A stretch of 64,000 nt of DNA from contig NZ_CP113519.1 in the NCBI RefSeq assembly GCF_026723825.1, positions 4,650,001 through 4,714,000 on the forward strand, given 5' to 3'. Both the position numbers and the translations under genes were made by a program. Shown here in pieces: positions 17,225-25,062 of this stretch (position 1 is the first letter of the stretch; the number at the start of each line of letters is the position of its first letter). Below the pieces are notes generated by a model. The model had not been told where the DNA came from. It was given only the letters and a program-made list of their open reading frames with translations, and did not search any database. The stretch comes from Pseudomonas sp. GOM7. Its GTDB lineage: Bacteria; Pseudomonadota; Gammaproteobacteria; Pseudomonadales; Pseudomonadaceae.

Positions 17225-19294
17225 ATGGCCATCGACAAGAAAACCATCCGCCTGCTGATCCTCGAGGATTCGCAGAACGAGGCTGAGCGCCTGGTCAGCC
17301 TGTTCCGCAACGCCGGCCATGCCACCCGCGTGCACCGCCTGGTCTCCAGCGATGACCTGGCCGAAGCCTTGCAGAACACCTGGGATCTGCTGATCTGTGC
17401 GCCAAGCAGCGAACTGCTGGAGCCCAGCGAAGCGATCACCGCCATTCGCCGCCTAGCCAAGGACATTCCGGTCATTCAGCTCGTCGCCGACAACGAGTCC
17501 GAAGCCATCACCGAGGCCATGATGTTCGGCGCTCAGGATGCGCTGCCCCAGGGCGAGGACGAACGCCTGGTGCTGGTGGCCAAGCGCGAGCTGGCCAACC
17601 TGGCCGAGCGCCGTGCCCGCCGCGCGGCCGAACTGGCCCTGCGTGAAGCGGAAAAACGCTGCCAGTTGCTGCTGGAAAGCTCGGTGGACGCCATCACCTA
17701 TGTGCACGACGGCATGCACATCTATGCCAACCGTGCTTATCTCGAGCTGTTCGGCTACAGCGATGCCGACGAGCTGGAAGGCATGCCGATGATCGACCTG
17801 ATCGCCAGTGCCGACCAAGGGGCGTTCAAGGACTTCCTCAAGCATTACCAGAACGATGAAGGGAGCGCCGACCTCAGTTGCCACGGCGTGCGCGCCGACG
17901 GCAGCAGCTTTGCCGCGCAGATGAGCCTCTCCCCTGCCACCTACGATGGCGAACCCTGCATTCAGGCGGTCATTCGCGCAGAAACCTCGAATGCCGAGCT
18001 GGAGGAAAAACTGCGCGAGATCAGCAGTCAGGATCTGGTGACTGGCCTGTTCAACCGCGTGCACTTCATCGAGCTGATGGATGTCGCCGCCGAACGCGCG
18101 GTCAAGGGGGAACAGCCGGCCACGCTCGCCTATATCCGCGTCGACCGTTATGCCAGCCTGCAGGGTGATATCGGCCTGGCCGGCATCGACCTGCTGCTGA
18201 CCGACCTCGCCGGCCTGCTGCGCGCGCACTTCCCGGTGGAAACCCAGCTGGCTCGCTTCGGCGACGATGTGTTCGCTGCGCTGCTACCCGGAAAAACGCC
18301 CGAACAGTGCACACCAGCGCTCAAGGAACTGCTGAAGAAAGTCGAAGGGCATCTCTTCGACATCAGCGGGCGCACGGCGCAAACCACGCTGTCCATTGGT
18401 GTCGCCGGTCTTAGCGAGAAGACCGCCAAGGTTCAGGAAGTCATCGAGCGCGCCCATCGCTGTGCCGATGAGCTGAGCGACGGCAATGCCATCAAGATCT
18501 TCAACCCCGCCGAGGAACTGGCCGCTGCTGCCAACCGTGGCAACCTGCAGGCCATGGTGCAGCAGGCGCTGGAGAACAACAGCTTCCGCCTGCTGTTCCA
18601 GCCCATCATCAGCCTGCGTGGCGACGCCCACGAACACTACGAAGTACTGCTACGCCTGCTCAACCCACAAGGTGAGGAGGTGCCGCCGCCACAGTTCATG
18701 GCCGCTGCCCGCGATGCCGGCCTGGGCGAGAAGATCGACCGCTGGGTCATCCTCAACTCGATCAAGATACTCACCAGCCATCGCGCCAAGGGCCACAACA
18801 CCCGCCTGTTCGTGCACCTGTCCACCTCCAGCCTGCAGGATCAGACCTTGCTGCCCTGGCTCAGCGTGGCGCTCAAGGCCGCCCGCCTGCCGTCCGACTG
18901 TCTGGTGTTCCAGTTCAGCGAACCCGATGCCATCGCCTACCTCAAACAGGCCAAGGCACTCACCCAGGGGTTGGCCGAGCTGCACTGCAAGGTCGCGCTG
19001 AGCCAGTTCGGCTGTGCAATCAACCCATTCAATGCGCTCAAGCACCTGCATATCGACTTCGTCAAGGTTGACGGCTCCTTCACTCAGGATCTGGGCAAGG
19101 CCGAGAATCAGGAGGCGCTCAAGACCCTGCTTGCCAGCCTGCATTCCCAGGCCAAGCTGACCATCGTGCCCTTCGTCGAGAGCGCCAGCATGCTGGCGAC
19201 CCTGTGGCAGGCCGGGGTCAACTTCATCCAGGGCTACTACCTGCAGGGCCCCAGCCAGTCCATGGATTACGACTTCTCTGCAGGCGACGAGTAG
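17225..19294 (+). CDS. fimX: Cyclic-di-GMP receptor FimX
   Basis: Controls type IV pilus assembly and twitching at the cell pole. 689 aa with a receiver-like domain (about 8-125) lacking the usual phospho-Asp pattern, PAS (about 150-260), GGDEF (about 275-430) and EAL (about 440-680). The GGDEF motif is degenerate (RFGDDVF) and the EAL motif reads EVLLRL, as in FimX proteins that bind but do not hydrolyse c-di-GMP. The end QGYYLQGPSQ is also typical. It starts 64 bases after the PilZ-like gene. The PAO1 neighbour serB is absent; synteny stops here. Confidence 0.93.
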   Translation: MAIDKKTIRLLILEDSQNEAERLVSLFRNAGHATRVHRLVSSDDLAEALQNTWDLLICAPSSELLEPSEAITAIRRLAKDIPVIQLVADNESEAITEAMMFGAQDALPQGEDERLVLVAKRELANLAERRARRAAELALREAEKRCQLLLESSVDAITYVHDGMHIYANRAYLELFGYSDADELEGMPMIDLIASADQGAFKDFLKHYQNDEGSADLSCHGVRADGSSFAAQMSLSPATYDGEPCIQAVIRAETSNAELEEKLREISSQDLVTGLFNRVHFIELMDVAAERAVKGEQPATLAYIRVDRYASLQGDIGLAGIDLLLTDLAGLLRAHFPVETQLARFGDDVFAALLPGKTPEQCTPALKELLKKVEGHLFDISGRTAQTTLSIGVAGLSEKTAKVQEVIERAHRCADELSDGNAIKIFNPAEELAAAANRGNLQAMVQQALENNSFRLLFQPIISLRGDAHEHYEVLLRLLNPQGEEVPPPQFMAAARDAGLGEKIDRWVILNSIKILTSHRAKGHNTRLFVHLSTSSLQDQTLLPWLSVALKAARLPSDCLVFQFSEPDAIAYLKQAKALTQGLAELHCKVALSQFGCAINPFNALKHLHIDFVKVDGSFTQDLGKAENQEALKTLLASLHSQAKLTIVPFVESASMLATLWQAGVNFIQGYYLQGPSQSMDYDFSAGDE

Positions 19295-19310
19295 CAATCG
19301 CCCACCTCAC

Positions 19311-19341
19311 GCACAAAGCCGCGCAATGCGCGGCTTTGTGC
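19311..19341 (+). terminator. Hairpin terminator after fimX
   Basis: A perfect 14-bp stem (GCACAAAGCCGCGC, 19311-19324; partner 19328-19341) with an AAT loop begins 17 bases after the fimX stop. The T-run is weak (GTTCT), so it may also stop leftward transcription. Confidence 0.75.
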
Positions 19342-19395
19342 GTTCTGCTAGGAGGTAAGTGGGGAGGGACAGGACTAAGGCGTGAGCGGCAAGGC

Positions 19396-19608
19396 TCATG
19401 CCGAGTTGCGCGATTCCTCGAGCTGATTGGCCAGCAACTGCACCAGTTGTTTCTGGTGTACCAGTTCGGCTTCGCAATCGACCGACCGCTCCAGGCGGAA
19501 GACGATTTCGCTGTTCATGCTGCGATAGTTGTATTCAGCTTTTTCGTGAATCTGGTTACGTAGTGCCTCGGGCATTCGTAGAACGAACTTGTCAGTGATT
19601 TTGGGCAT
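19396..19608 (-). CDS. Arc-family ribbon-helix-helix DNA-binding protein
   Basis: 70 aa. The sequence MPKITDKFVLRMPEALRNQI followed by HEKAEYNYRSMNSEIVFRLE is the Arc/MetJ-type strand-helix-helix: KFVLRMP is the DNA-contacting beta-strand, RNQIHEKAEYN and MNSEIVFRLERSV the two helices. A short coiled tail follows. ATG 19608 has GGAG five bases upstream; longer in-frame starts add unrelated sequence. Such small repressors often control their own promoter; a CATAAT hexamer lies just upstream (19620-19625 on the opposite strand). The target is unknown. Confidence 0.85.
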   Translation of the reverse strand: MPKITDKFVLRMPEALRNQIHEKAEYNYRSMNSEIVFRLERSVDCEAELVHQKQLVQLLANQLEESRNSA

Positions 19609-19982
19609 AAAGACTCCATTATGGTTGTCATTACCAATTGATGAGTGGCAAAGACAACCCCCTGCGGATTCGCTATTTTCTTTCCATCTAGCACCTCTCC
19701 GCGCATGAAATTCGGCTCGACCGAGCATCCTCTCGACGGCATAGAATTATTTCTCTTGTCTATACAGTCGAGTATTCAGATGCTCAGGAGTTCAGTAAAA
19801 AATCGTCCCAGGCATCTTCAGTATTCCTGCCCGAAGCCGTCTATCCTGGCTGTTTGCGGGCGTTTCTCGACCTACTTCTCGCGCAGCCGTGGGCTGTATA
19901 GCCTCCCAACAGTCAAGCCGAAGAGGGACGCTCGGAGCGTCATTAACCGCACCTCTGGTAGACAGGCTAACGACACAGGCCT
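19609..19982. other. 374-base AT-richer gap at the synteny breakpoint
   Basis: No convincing gene. It is noticeably AT-richer than the flanks and carries one compact palindrome (GACGCTC-G-GAGCGTC, 19927-19941) about 40 bases beyond the dctM stop, which could be a weak terminator for the TRAP operon. Confidence 0.5.
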
Positions 19983-21278
19983 TTACACCGCGTAGCCCAG
20001 CACGCGCGGCAGCCACAGGGCGATTTCCGGGAAGATCGCAACCAGCAGCAAAGCGCTGGCCATCACCACGACGAACAGCGCCGCCCAGCCGACGGTCTGC
20101 TCCAGGCGTATCCTGGCCACCTCCGTCGTCACCATCAGGTTGATCGCCACCGGCGGGGTGAACTGGCCGATGGCGATGTTCATCGCCAGCAGGATGCCGA
20201 ACCACACCGGGTTCCAGCCGAAGTGCTGCATCACCGGAATCAGGATCGGCATCAGGATCAGGTAGATGGAGATGGCATCGAGCAGCATGCCGGCCAGCAG
20301 CACCGCGAGCATCACCAGCGCCAGCAGCACCCAGCCGTTGTCCGACAGCGAGATCAGCCATTCGGCCAGGTGGCGGAAGGTGCCGAGCAGGGTGCCGGCC
20401 CAGGCGAAGATGCCGGCCAGGGCAATGATCAGCATGACCACGCCGGAAATCACACCCGCCTCGCCGCACAGGCGCCAGAGGCTGCGCCAGTCCAGCTCGC
20501 GGGTGACGAACAGGCCGATCGCCACGCCGTAGGCCACGCCGACCACGGCGGCTTCGGTCGGTGTGAACAGGCCACTGCGCAGGCCGCCGAGGATCAGTAC
20601 CGGGGCGAACAACGCCGGCAGCGCCTGCTTGAAGCTCGCGCCGATGGCCGGACGCTCGCCCTGCTCCGGGGATTCCCAACCATAACGACGTGACAGCAGC
20701 CAGGCCGGCAGCAACAGCACCAGGCCGGCAAGAATGCCGGGGAACAGGCCGGCAGCGAACAGCGCGCGCAGGTCGACGCCTGGCACCACGATGGAGTAGA
20801 GGATCAACGCAATCGACGGCGGAATCAGGATGGCGGTGGAGGCCGAGGCGGCGATCAGGGTGGCCGAGAACGGCTTGGGATAACCCGCCTTGGTCATGCT
20901 CGGCAGCATCACCATGGCCACGGCCGCAGCATCGGCCGGGCCGGAACCGCTCATGCCGCCCATGATCAGGCACACCAGCACCGCAACCAAGGCCAGGCCG
21001 CCATGCCGTGGGCCGATCAGCGCCTGGGCGAAGCGCACCAGTCTGAGCGCCACGCCGGCTTTCTCGAACACCAGGCCGGTGAGGATGAACAGAGGAATGG
21101 CGATCAGCGGGTACTTGGCCACGCCGTTGTAGGTGTTGGTGCCGAGGGTGGCGAGCATGTCCGGCGACAGGCCGGCGATGATGCCGATGGCGCCGGACAG
21201 GCCGAGGGCGAAGGCCACCGGCACGCCGAGCGCCAGCAGCACGACGAAGCTGAGGATCAGCCAGAGATCAGGGCTCAT
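19983..21278 (-). CDS. dctM: TRAP transporter large membrane subunit DctM
   Basis: Twelve-helix channel subunit of a sodium-driven TRAP importer; 431 aa. It has the family N-terminus (MSPDLWLILSFVVLLALGVP), the IPLFILTG segment, the GGMSGSGPADAAAVAM signature near residue 90-105 and the FTPPVAINLMV loop near 380. ATG 21278 has GGAGGA six bases upstream. It overlaps dctQ by 11 bases, so the two membrane subunits are translated together. The imported solute is unknown. Confidence 0.93.
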   Translation of the reverse strand: MSPDLWLILSFVVLLALGVPVAFALGLSGAIGIIAGLSPDMLATLGTNTYNGVAKYPLIAIPLFILTGLVFEKAGVALRLVRFAQALIGPRHGGLALVAVLVCLIMGGMSGSGPADAAAVAMVMLPSMTKAGYPKPFSATLIAASASTAILIPPSIALILYSIVVPGVDLRALFAAGLFPGILAGLVLLLPAWLLSRRYGWESPEQGERPAIGASFKQALPALFAPVLILGGLRSGLFTPTEAAVVGVAYGVAIGLFVTRELDWRSLWRLCGEAGVISGVVMLIIALAGIFAWAGTLLGTFRHLAEWLISLSDNGWVLLALVMLAVLLAGMLLDAISIYLILMPILIPVMQHFGWNPVWFGILLAMNIAIGQFTPPVAINLMVTTEVARIRLEQTVGWAALFVVVMASALLLVAIFPEIALWLPRVLGYAV

Positions 21279-21744
21279 CGCTGATCCTCCCACGCAGACG
21301 ATCAAGGGTCATCTGGGTCAAACGCACGAATACCAGCAGCGCCAGGATCGGCAGCCAGATCACGTACCACCAGTTGGGCAGGCCGAGGCCGGGCGATTCG
21401 GAATCCCACTGGAACTCCTCCCAGGCGAACTGGCCGCCGTACCAGCACACCAGCCCCAGCACCAGCACGCCGGCCAGCCACTGCAGCAGGATCAGCGGCG
21501 TGCGCAGGCGCGGGAACATCCGCTCGAGCAGGCCGATGCGGATATGCCGGTTGCTGCGCATGGCCACCGAAGCACCGGCGAAGGTGAGGATGACCAGCAG
21601 GAACACCGAGATTTCCTCGGTGAAGGCGAAGGATGCATCGGTGAAATAACGCACCGCCACGTTGGCCAGGCTGATCAGGCTGATGATCACCAGGGCCAGG
21701 GTGGCGAGCACGCGCTCCAGCGGCGCGTCGACTTGTTTGCTCAT
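21268..21744 (-). CDS. dctQ: TRAP transporter small membrane subunit DctQ
   Basis: 158 aa with four hydrophobic segments (about 15-37, 45-65, 88-108 and 130-150). It contains the DctQ-typical FAFTEEISVFLLVILTFAGA and NRHIRIGLLE sequences. It pairs with DctM to form the membrane part of the importer. ATG 21744 is preceded by GAGG. Confidence 0.9.
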   Translation of the reverse strand: MSKQVDAPLERVLATLALVIISLISLANVAVRYFTDASFAFTEEISVFLLVILTFAGASVAMRSNRHIRIGLLERMFPRLRTPLILLQWLAGVLVLGLVCWYGGQFAWEEFQWDSESPGLGLPNWWYVIWLPILALLVFVRLTQMTLDRLRGRISDEP

Positions 21745-21794
21745 AGGAACCTCGAATGACCGGAGCAATGTGATCGCGCGGCGGCGCCCCCCTG

Positions 21795-21829
21795 CCCTCT
21801 CCCCGCCCCCTTCCAGGACTGGGAGAGGG
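21795..21829. repeat. GC-rich hairpin between dctP and dctQ
   Basis: CCCTCTCCC (21795-21803) and GGGAGAGGG (21821-21829) form a perfect 9-bp stem with a 17-base loop in the 127-base dctP-dctQ gap. A stem here would let the binding protein be made in excess over the membrane subunits, as is common in binding-protein operons. Confidence 0.55.
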
Positions 21830-21871
21830 GAGCGGAGCAGGCTAAGGGAGCCTCCGGTCAGATAAAACGAA

Positions 21872-22873
21872 TCAGGGCTGGGCCACGGCCTTGCGCGCGG
21901 CTTCCATCAGCGCGTCGCCAATGCGCGGTGCCCATTTCTCCTGCACGCTGGCAGTGGCCTCGACGAAGGCGGCGCGCTCGGCGTCGGTCAGCTCGATCAC
22001 TTCCACACCACGCTCGCGGATGTCGGCCAGGCGCTTCGACTGAGCGCCACGCGACAGCTCGATCTCCCACTTGCCGGCGTCACGCGCGGCCTGGCTGAGC
22101 AGCTCGCGATCTTCCTCGGGCAGGGATTTCCACACGCGCTGGTTGACGGCGAAGATCAGTGGATCGGCCATGTAGTCCCACAGGGTCAGGTACTTCTGGC
22201 CAACCTGGTCGATACGCGCCACGTCGAAGACCGACAGCGGGTTTTCCTGGCCGTCCACCGCGCCGGTGGTCAGCGCCGGCTTGGCGTCGGCCCAGCTCAT
22301 CTGCGTGGGGTTGGCGCCGAGGGCGGTGAAGGTGTCCTGGAACAGCGGCGAGCCGACCACGCGGATCTTCAGGCCCACCAGATCGGCCGGGCTGCGTACC
22401 GGCTTGGCCGAGTTGGATAGTTGGCGGAAGCCGTTCTCGCCCCAGGCCAGCGGCACGATGCCGCGCTGCTCGATGGCGGCGAAGGCCAGCTTGCCGGCTT
22501 CACCCTGGGTGATGGCGTCGAGGTCGGCGTCGTTCTTCATCAGAAACGGCAGAGAGAACAGGTTGAGCTCCGGCACCTGCGGCGACCAGTTGATGGTCGA
22601 GCCCACGGCCATGTCGATCAGGCCCGAGCGCATGGCGGAAAATTCCTTGGTCTGGTCGCCGGCGACCAGTTGCGCGTTGGGGTACACGCGCAGGGTGATG
22701 CGCCCCGCAGAGCGCTCGTTGACCAGATCGGCCCACTTCTGCGCGGCCTGGCCCCAGGGAAAGGCATCCGAAAGCACGGTGGAAACGGAGTATTCACGCG
22801 CCTGCGCGGTGGCGCACAGGGCGGTCAGCGCAGCGCCGGCGGCGAGCGCGGAGAAGAGTCGCTTGAGTTTCAT
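21872..22873 (-). CDS. dctP: TRAP transporter periplasmic solute-binding protein DctP
   Basis: 333 aa. A signal peptide (MKLKRLFSALAAGAALTALC, cleavage after ATAQA) precedes a DctP-type binding protein. Typical pieces are FPWGQAAQKWADLVNERSAG, NAQLVAG, GLKIRVVGSPLF (its Arg normally salt-bridges the ligand carboxylate, near residue 155), and GAVDGQENP. An organic acid is therefore the likely ligand, identity unknown. ATG 22873 has AAGGA six bases upstream. It is divergent from the sigma-54 activator, which may control it, though no clear sigma-54 promoter is seen on this side. Confidence 0.93.
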   Translation of the reverse strand: MKLKRLFSALAAGAALTALCATAQAREYSVSTVLSDAFPWGQAAQKWADLVNERSAGRITLRVYPNAQLVAGDQTKEFSAMRSGLIDMAVGSTINWSPQVPELNLFSLPFLMKNDADLDAITQGEAGKLAFAAIEQRGIVPLAWGENGFRQLSNSAKPVRSPADLVGLKIRVVGSPLFQDTFTALGANPTQMSWADAKPALTTGAVDGQENPLSVFDVARIDQVGQKYLTLWDYMADPLIFAVNQRVWKSLPEEDRELLSQAARDAGKWEIELSRGAQSKRLADIRERGVEVIELTDAERAAFVEATASVQEKWAPRIGDALMEAARKAVAQP

Positions 22874-22958
22874 GGGGCGTCCTTGTGTGGATCTTGGTGT
22901 TGTCGTTGTGGCACCGGCACAGCGGTGCGGATCCAGCGGCGGGCGGTTGGCTCGCCAG

Positions 22959-22977
22959 GCATGCCCGGTCGGCATGC
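22959..22977. promoter_or_regulatory. Palindrome in the dctP / activator divergent region
   Basis: GCATGCC-cggtc-GGCATGC is a perfect 7-bp inverted repeat 86 bases upstream of dctP. It could be an operator or a leader hairpin; no known consensus was recognised. Confidence 0.35.
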
Positions 22978-23110
22978 GAAAGGGACACGGCAGGTGTCTC
23001 GGCTGCCGGGCAGGCCTTGTGGGCGTTCGGCAGGTGCCGGCGGGTTACGCGCAGCCGCCCAACTATTCCAGAAGCGTGCAACGAATGCCATTGTCTGATG
23101 TCCGTCGACA

Positions 23111-23140
23111 TTGCCCGTCGTGATTGGCACTGCCCATAAT
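23111..23140 (+). promoter_or_regulatory. Possible sigma-70 promoter of the sigma-54 activator gene
   Basis: TTGCCC (23111-23116), 18-base spacer and CATAAT (23135-23140), about 30 bases before the ATG at 23170. Confidence 0.4.
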
Positions 23141-23169
23141 CGGCGGCATTTCATACCGGACATTCGCCC

Positions 23170-24630
23170 ATGGCCATTTCTCGCGACGACCTCGACCAGC
23201 ACGGCCTGATCATCGGCGTGTCGCCCGAGCGCTTTCGCGCCGTGGCCATGCCACTGCTGTTCGATCACCTCGATGCCCAGTGCGAGGGCACCATCGCGGT
23301 CAATCGCCAGGCGCGCATCGTCTGGATCAACGACAAGTACGCGCAGAAGGTGGGCATCGCCGATGCGCGCACGGCGCTGGGCAAGGAAATCGAGGAAGTG
23401 CTGCCGGCCAGCCGCCTACGTGAGGTGGTGGAAAGCGGCCAGCCGAGCATGCTCGATCTGATGGCCTTCGGCGACGAGCATTTCGTGGTCACCCGCATTC
23501 CGCTGCGCGACGAGGACGGCACCCTGGTCGGCGCCCTGGGCTTCGTATTGTTCGACCGCGCCCGCCATCTCAAGCCGCTGATGGCCAAGTACGCCAACCT
23601 GCAGACGCAACTACTCGCCACCCAGCACGAGCTGGCCAAGGCGCGGCGGGCGCGCTACACCATCGCCGGCTTCATCGGCGCCAGCGGTGCGGCCAGCGAG
23701 GTCAAGCGCCAGGCCCGCCGTGCTGCGCAACTCGATGCCACGGTGCTGATCCGCGGCGAGACCGGCACCGGCAAGGAGCTGCTGGCCCAGGGCATCCACA
23801 ACCTGTCGCCACGGGCCAACGGGCCCTTCGTCGCGGTCAACGTCGCGGCGATCCCGGAAACCCTGGTGGAGGCCGAACTGTTCGGCACCGCGCCGGGCGC
23901 CTTCACCGGCGCCGAGCGCAAGGGGCGCATCGGCAAGTTCGAGGTGGCCAACGGCGGCACCCTGTTTCTCGATGAAATCGGCGACCTGCCGCTGCCATTG
24001 CAGGCCAAGCTGCTGCGCGTGCTGCAGGAGCAGGAGGTGGAGCCGCTCGGCTCCAACCAGGTCAAGCCGCTCAACGTGCGGGTGATCGCGGCGACTCATA
24101 TCGATCTGGAAGCCAAGGTGGCCGCCGGGCAGTTTCGCGACGACCTCTACTACCGCCTCAACGTGCTGACCCTGCGCGTGCCGCCGCTGCGCGAGCGTGC
24201 CAGCGACATTCCGGCACTGATCGAACACCTGCTGGACGACCTGGCCAACCGCTCCGGCCTGGCCCCCATGGAGCTGACGGACGATGCCCTCGCCCTGCTC
24301 TGCGCGCAGCCGTGGAAGGGCAATGTGCGTGAGCTGCGCAACCTGCTGGAACGGGCGCAACTGGCGGTCGATGGGCGACTGGATGAAGAAGCTTTGCGTG
24401 GTTTGCTGGTCGATCCAGTGGCGCCGAGCGAACCGGTGCCCGTTGCGCCGCTGATAACGAGCACAGCGCAGACCTTGGCCGAGCAGTTGGCGCAGGCCGA
24501 GCGCCAGGCGCTGCTGGCGGCTCTGGCCGCTACCGACGGCAATCGCCAATTGGCCGCCGAACGCCTGGGCATTTCCCGCGCCGGGCTCTACGCCAAGCTG
24601 GCACAGCATGGGCTGGGGCGCAGGGGCTAA
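23170..24630 (+). CDS. Sigma-54-dependent enhancer-binding regulator, HbcR-like
   Basis: 486 aa with three parts: a PAS sensor (about 25-150), an AAA+ domain (about 170-400) and a Fis-type helix-turn-helix (about 440-482, ending RLGISRAGLYAKLAQHGL). The AAA+ motifs are complete: GETGTGKE (Walker A), the GAFTGA loop that touches sigma-54, LFLDEIGDLP (Walker B) and the YYRLNV arginine-finger region. Next door is a GntP-type permease and a CoA-transferase; in PAO1 the equivalent PA2005 (HbcR) activates 3-hydroxybutyrate catabolism next to permease PA2004. I infer the same role. A sigma-54 promoter and three dyads precede the permease gene. Confidence 0.85.
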   Translation: MAISRDDLDQHGLIIGVSPERFRAVAMPLLFDHLDAQCEGTIAVNRQARIVWINDKYAQKVGIADARTALGKEIEEVLPASRLREVVESGQPSMLDLMAFGDEHFVVTRIPLRDEDGTLVGALGFVLFDRARHLKPLMAKYANLQTQLLATQHELAKARRARYTIAGFIGASGAASEVKRQARRAAQLDATVLIRGETGTGKELLAQGIHNLSPRANGPFVAVNVAAIPETLVEAELFGTAPGAFTGAERKGRIGKFEVANGGTLFLDEIGDLPLPLQAKLLRVLQEQEVEPLGSNQVKPLNVRVIAATHIDLEAKVAAGQFRDDLYYRLNVLTLRVPPLRERASDIPALIEHLLDDLANRSGLAPMELTDDALALLCAQPWKGNVRELRNLLERAQLAVDGRLDEEALRGLLVDPVAPSEPVPVAPLITSTAQTLAEQLAQAERQALLAALAATDGNRQLAAERLGISRAGLYAKLAQHGLGRRG

Positions 24631-24641
24631 GCGCCTCATCC

Positions 24642-24701
24642 TGTAGGAGCCGGCTTGCCGACGATGTGCCCAACAATGCTTCGCGGCTAAAGCCGCTCCT
24701 A
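24642..24701. repeat. Pseudomonas REP pair (GTAGGAGC type)
   Basis: tgtaggagccggcttgccg (24642-24660) and gcttcgcggctaaagccgct (from 24678) are the common inverted REP units of pseudomonads, placed directly after the regulator gene. Confidence 0.6.
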
Positions 24702-24727
24702 GAGATAACGTTGTCGGCCGCAATTGC

Positions 24728-24789
24728 GTAGCCCGGATGAAATCCGGGGATCAGGCCCCGCAAAAGCCCCGGATTGCATCCGGGCTACG
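24728..24789. repeat. Inverted pair of GTAGCCCGGATGCAATCCGGG-type repeats
   Basis: One unit at 24728-24748 and the inverted unit at 24767-24789 face each other, ending a few bases before the first dyad of the sigma-54 control region. The pair is of the same type as those at 35598-35655 and 56955-57002. Confidence 0.65.
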
Positions 24790-24791
24790 CG

Positions 24792-24855
24792 TCCAGAATT
24801 CTGGAATCCATATCAAATAGAGTCCAACAATATGGACTTAATCCAGAAAACTGGA
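24792..24855 (+). promoter_or_regulatory. Three dyads: probable enhancer sites for the sigma-54 activator
   Basis: TCCAG-aatt-CTGGA (24792-24805), AGTCCA-acaata-TGGACT (24821-24838) and TCCAG-aaaa-CTGGA (24842-24855). Centres are 31 and 19 bases apart, near three and two helical turns, and the last lies about 111 bases before the sigma-54 GG element. Repeated, phased and at enhancer distance, they are the best candidate binding sites for the regulator encoded upstream. Confidence 0.7.
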
Positions 24856-24958
24856 CAGTCACCTACATCCATCCTGGCAGCACTGTATCCGACATAAACG
24901 CCTGAGACCCGCTGGCCATCAGCCCTCCAGCCTTATCGACGAAAGCCTCACCCCAGCC

Positions 24959-24974
24959 TGGCACGACTCTGGCT
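24959..24974 (+). promoter_or_regulatory. Sigma-54 promoter of the permease gene
   Basis: TGGCACG-actc-TGGCT matches TGGCACG-N4-TTGCW with one mismatch and keeps the obligatory GG-N10-GC spacing (GG 24960-24961, GC 24972-24973). The start point would be near 24985. Confidence 0.75.
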
Positions 24975-25062
24975 CTATATCCGGCAAAGGCGCGCTGACG
25001 CATCTGCGCCTTCCCGATAAAACGGCCTCGAGCCGCTAGAACAACAACAAAAGGAACCGCCC

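Noticed and set aside
21781..21871. Considered as a small RNA or attenuator peptide between dctP and dctQ
   Set aside because: Only a GC-rich stem is present; no promoter, T-run or start codon with a ribosome-binding site.
23070..23095. Possible sigma-54 promoter toward dctP (TGGCATTCGTTGCA on the opposite strand)
   Set aside because: GG and GC are eight bases apart instead of the required ten.
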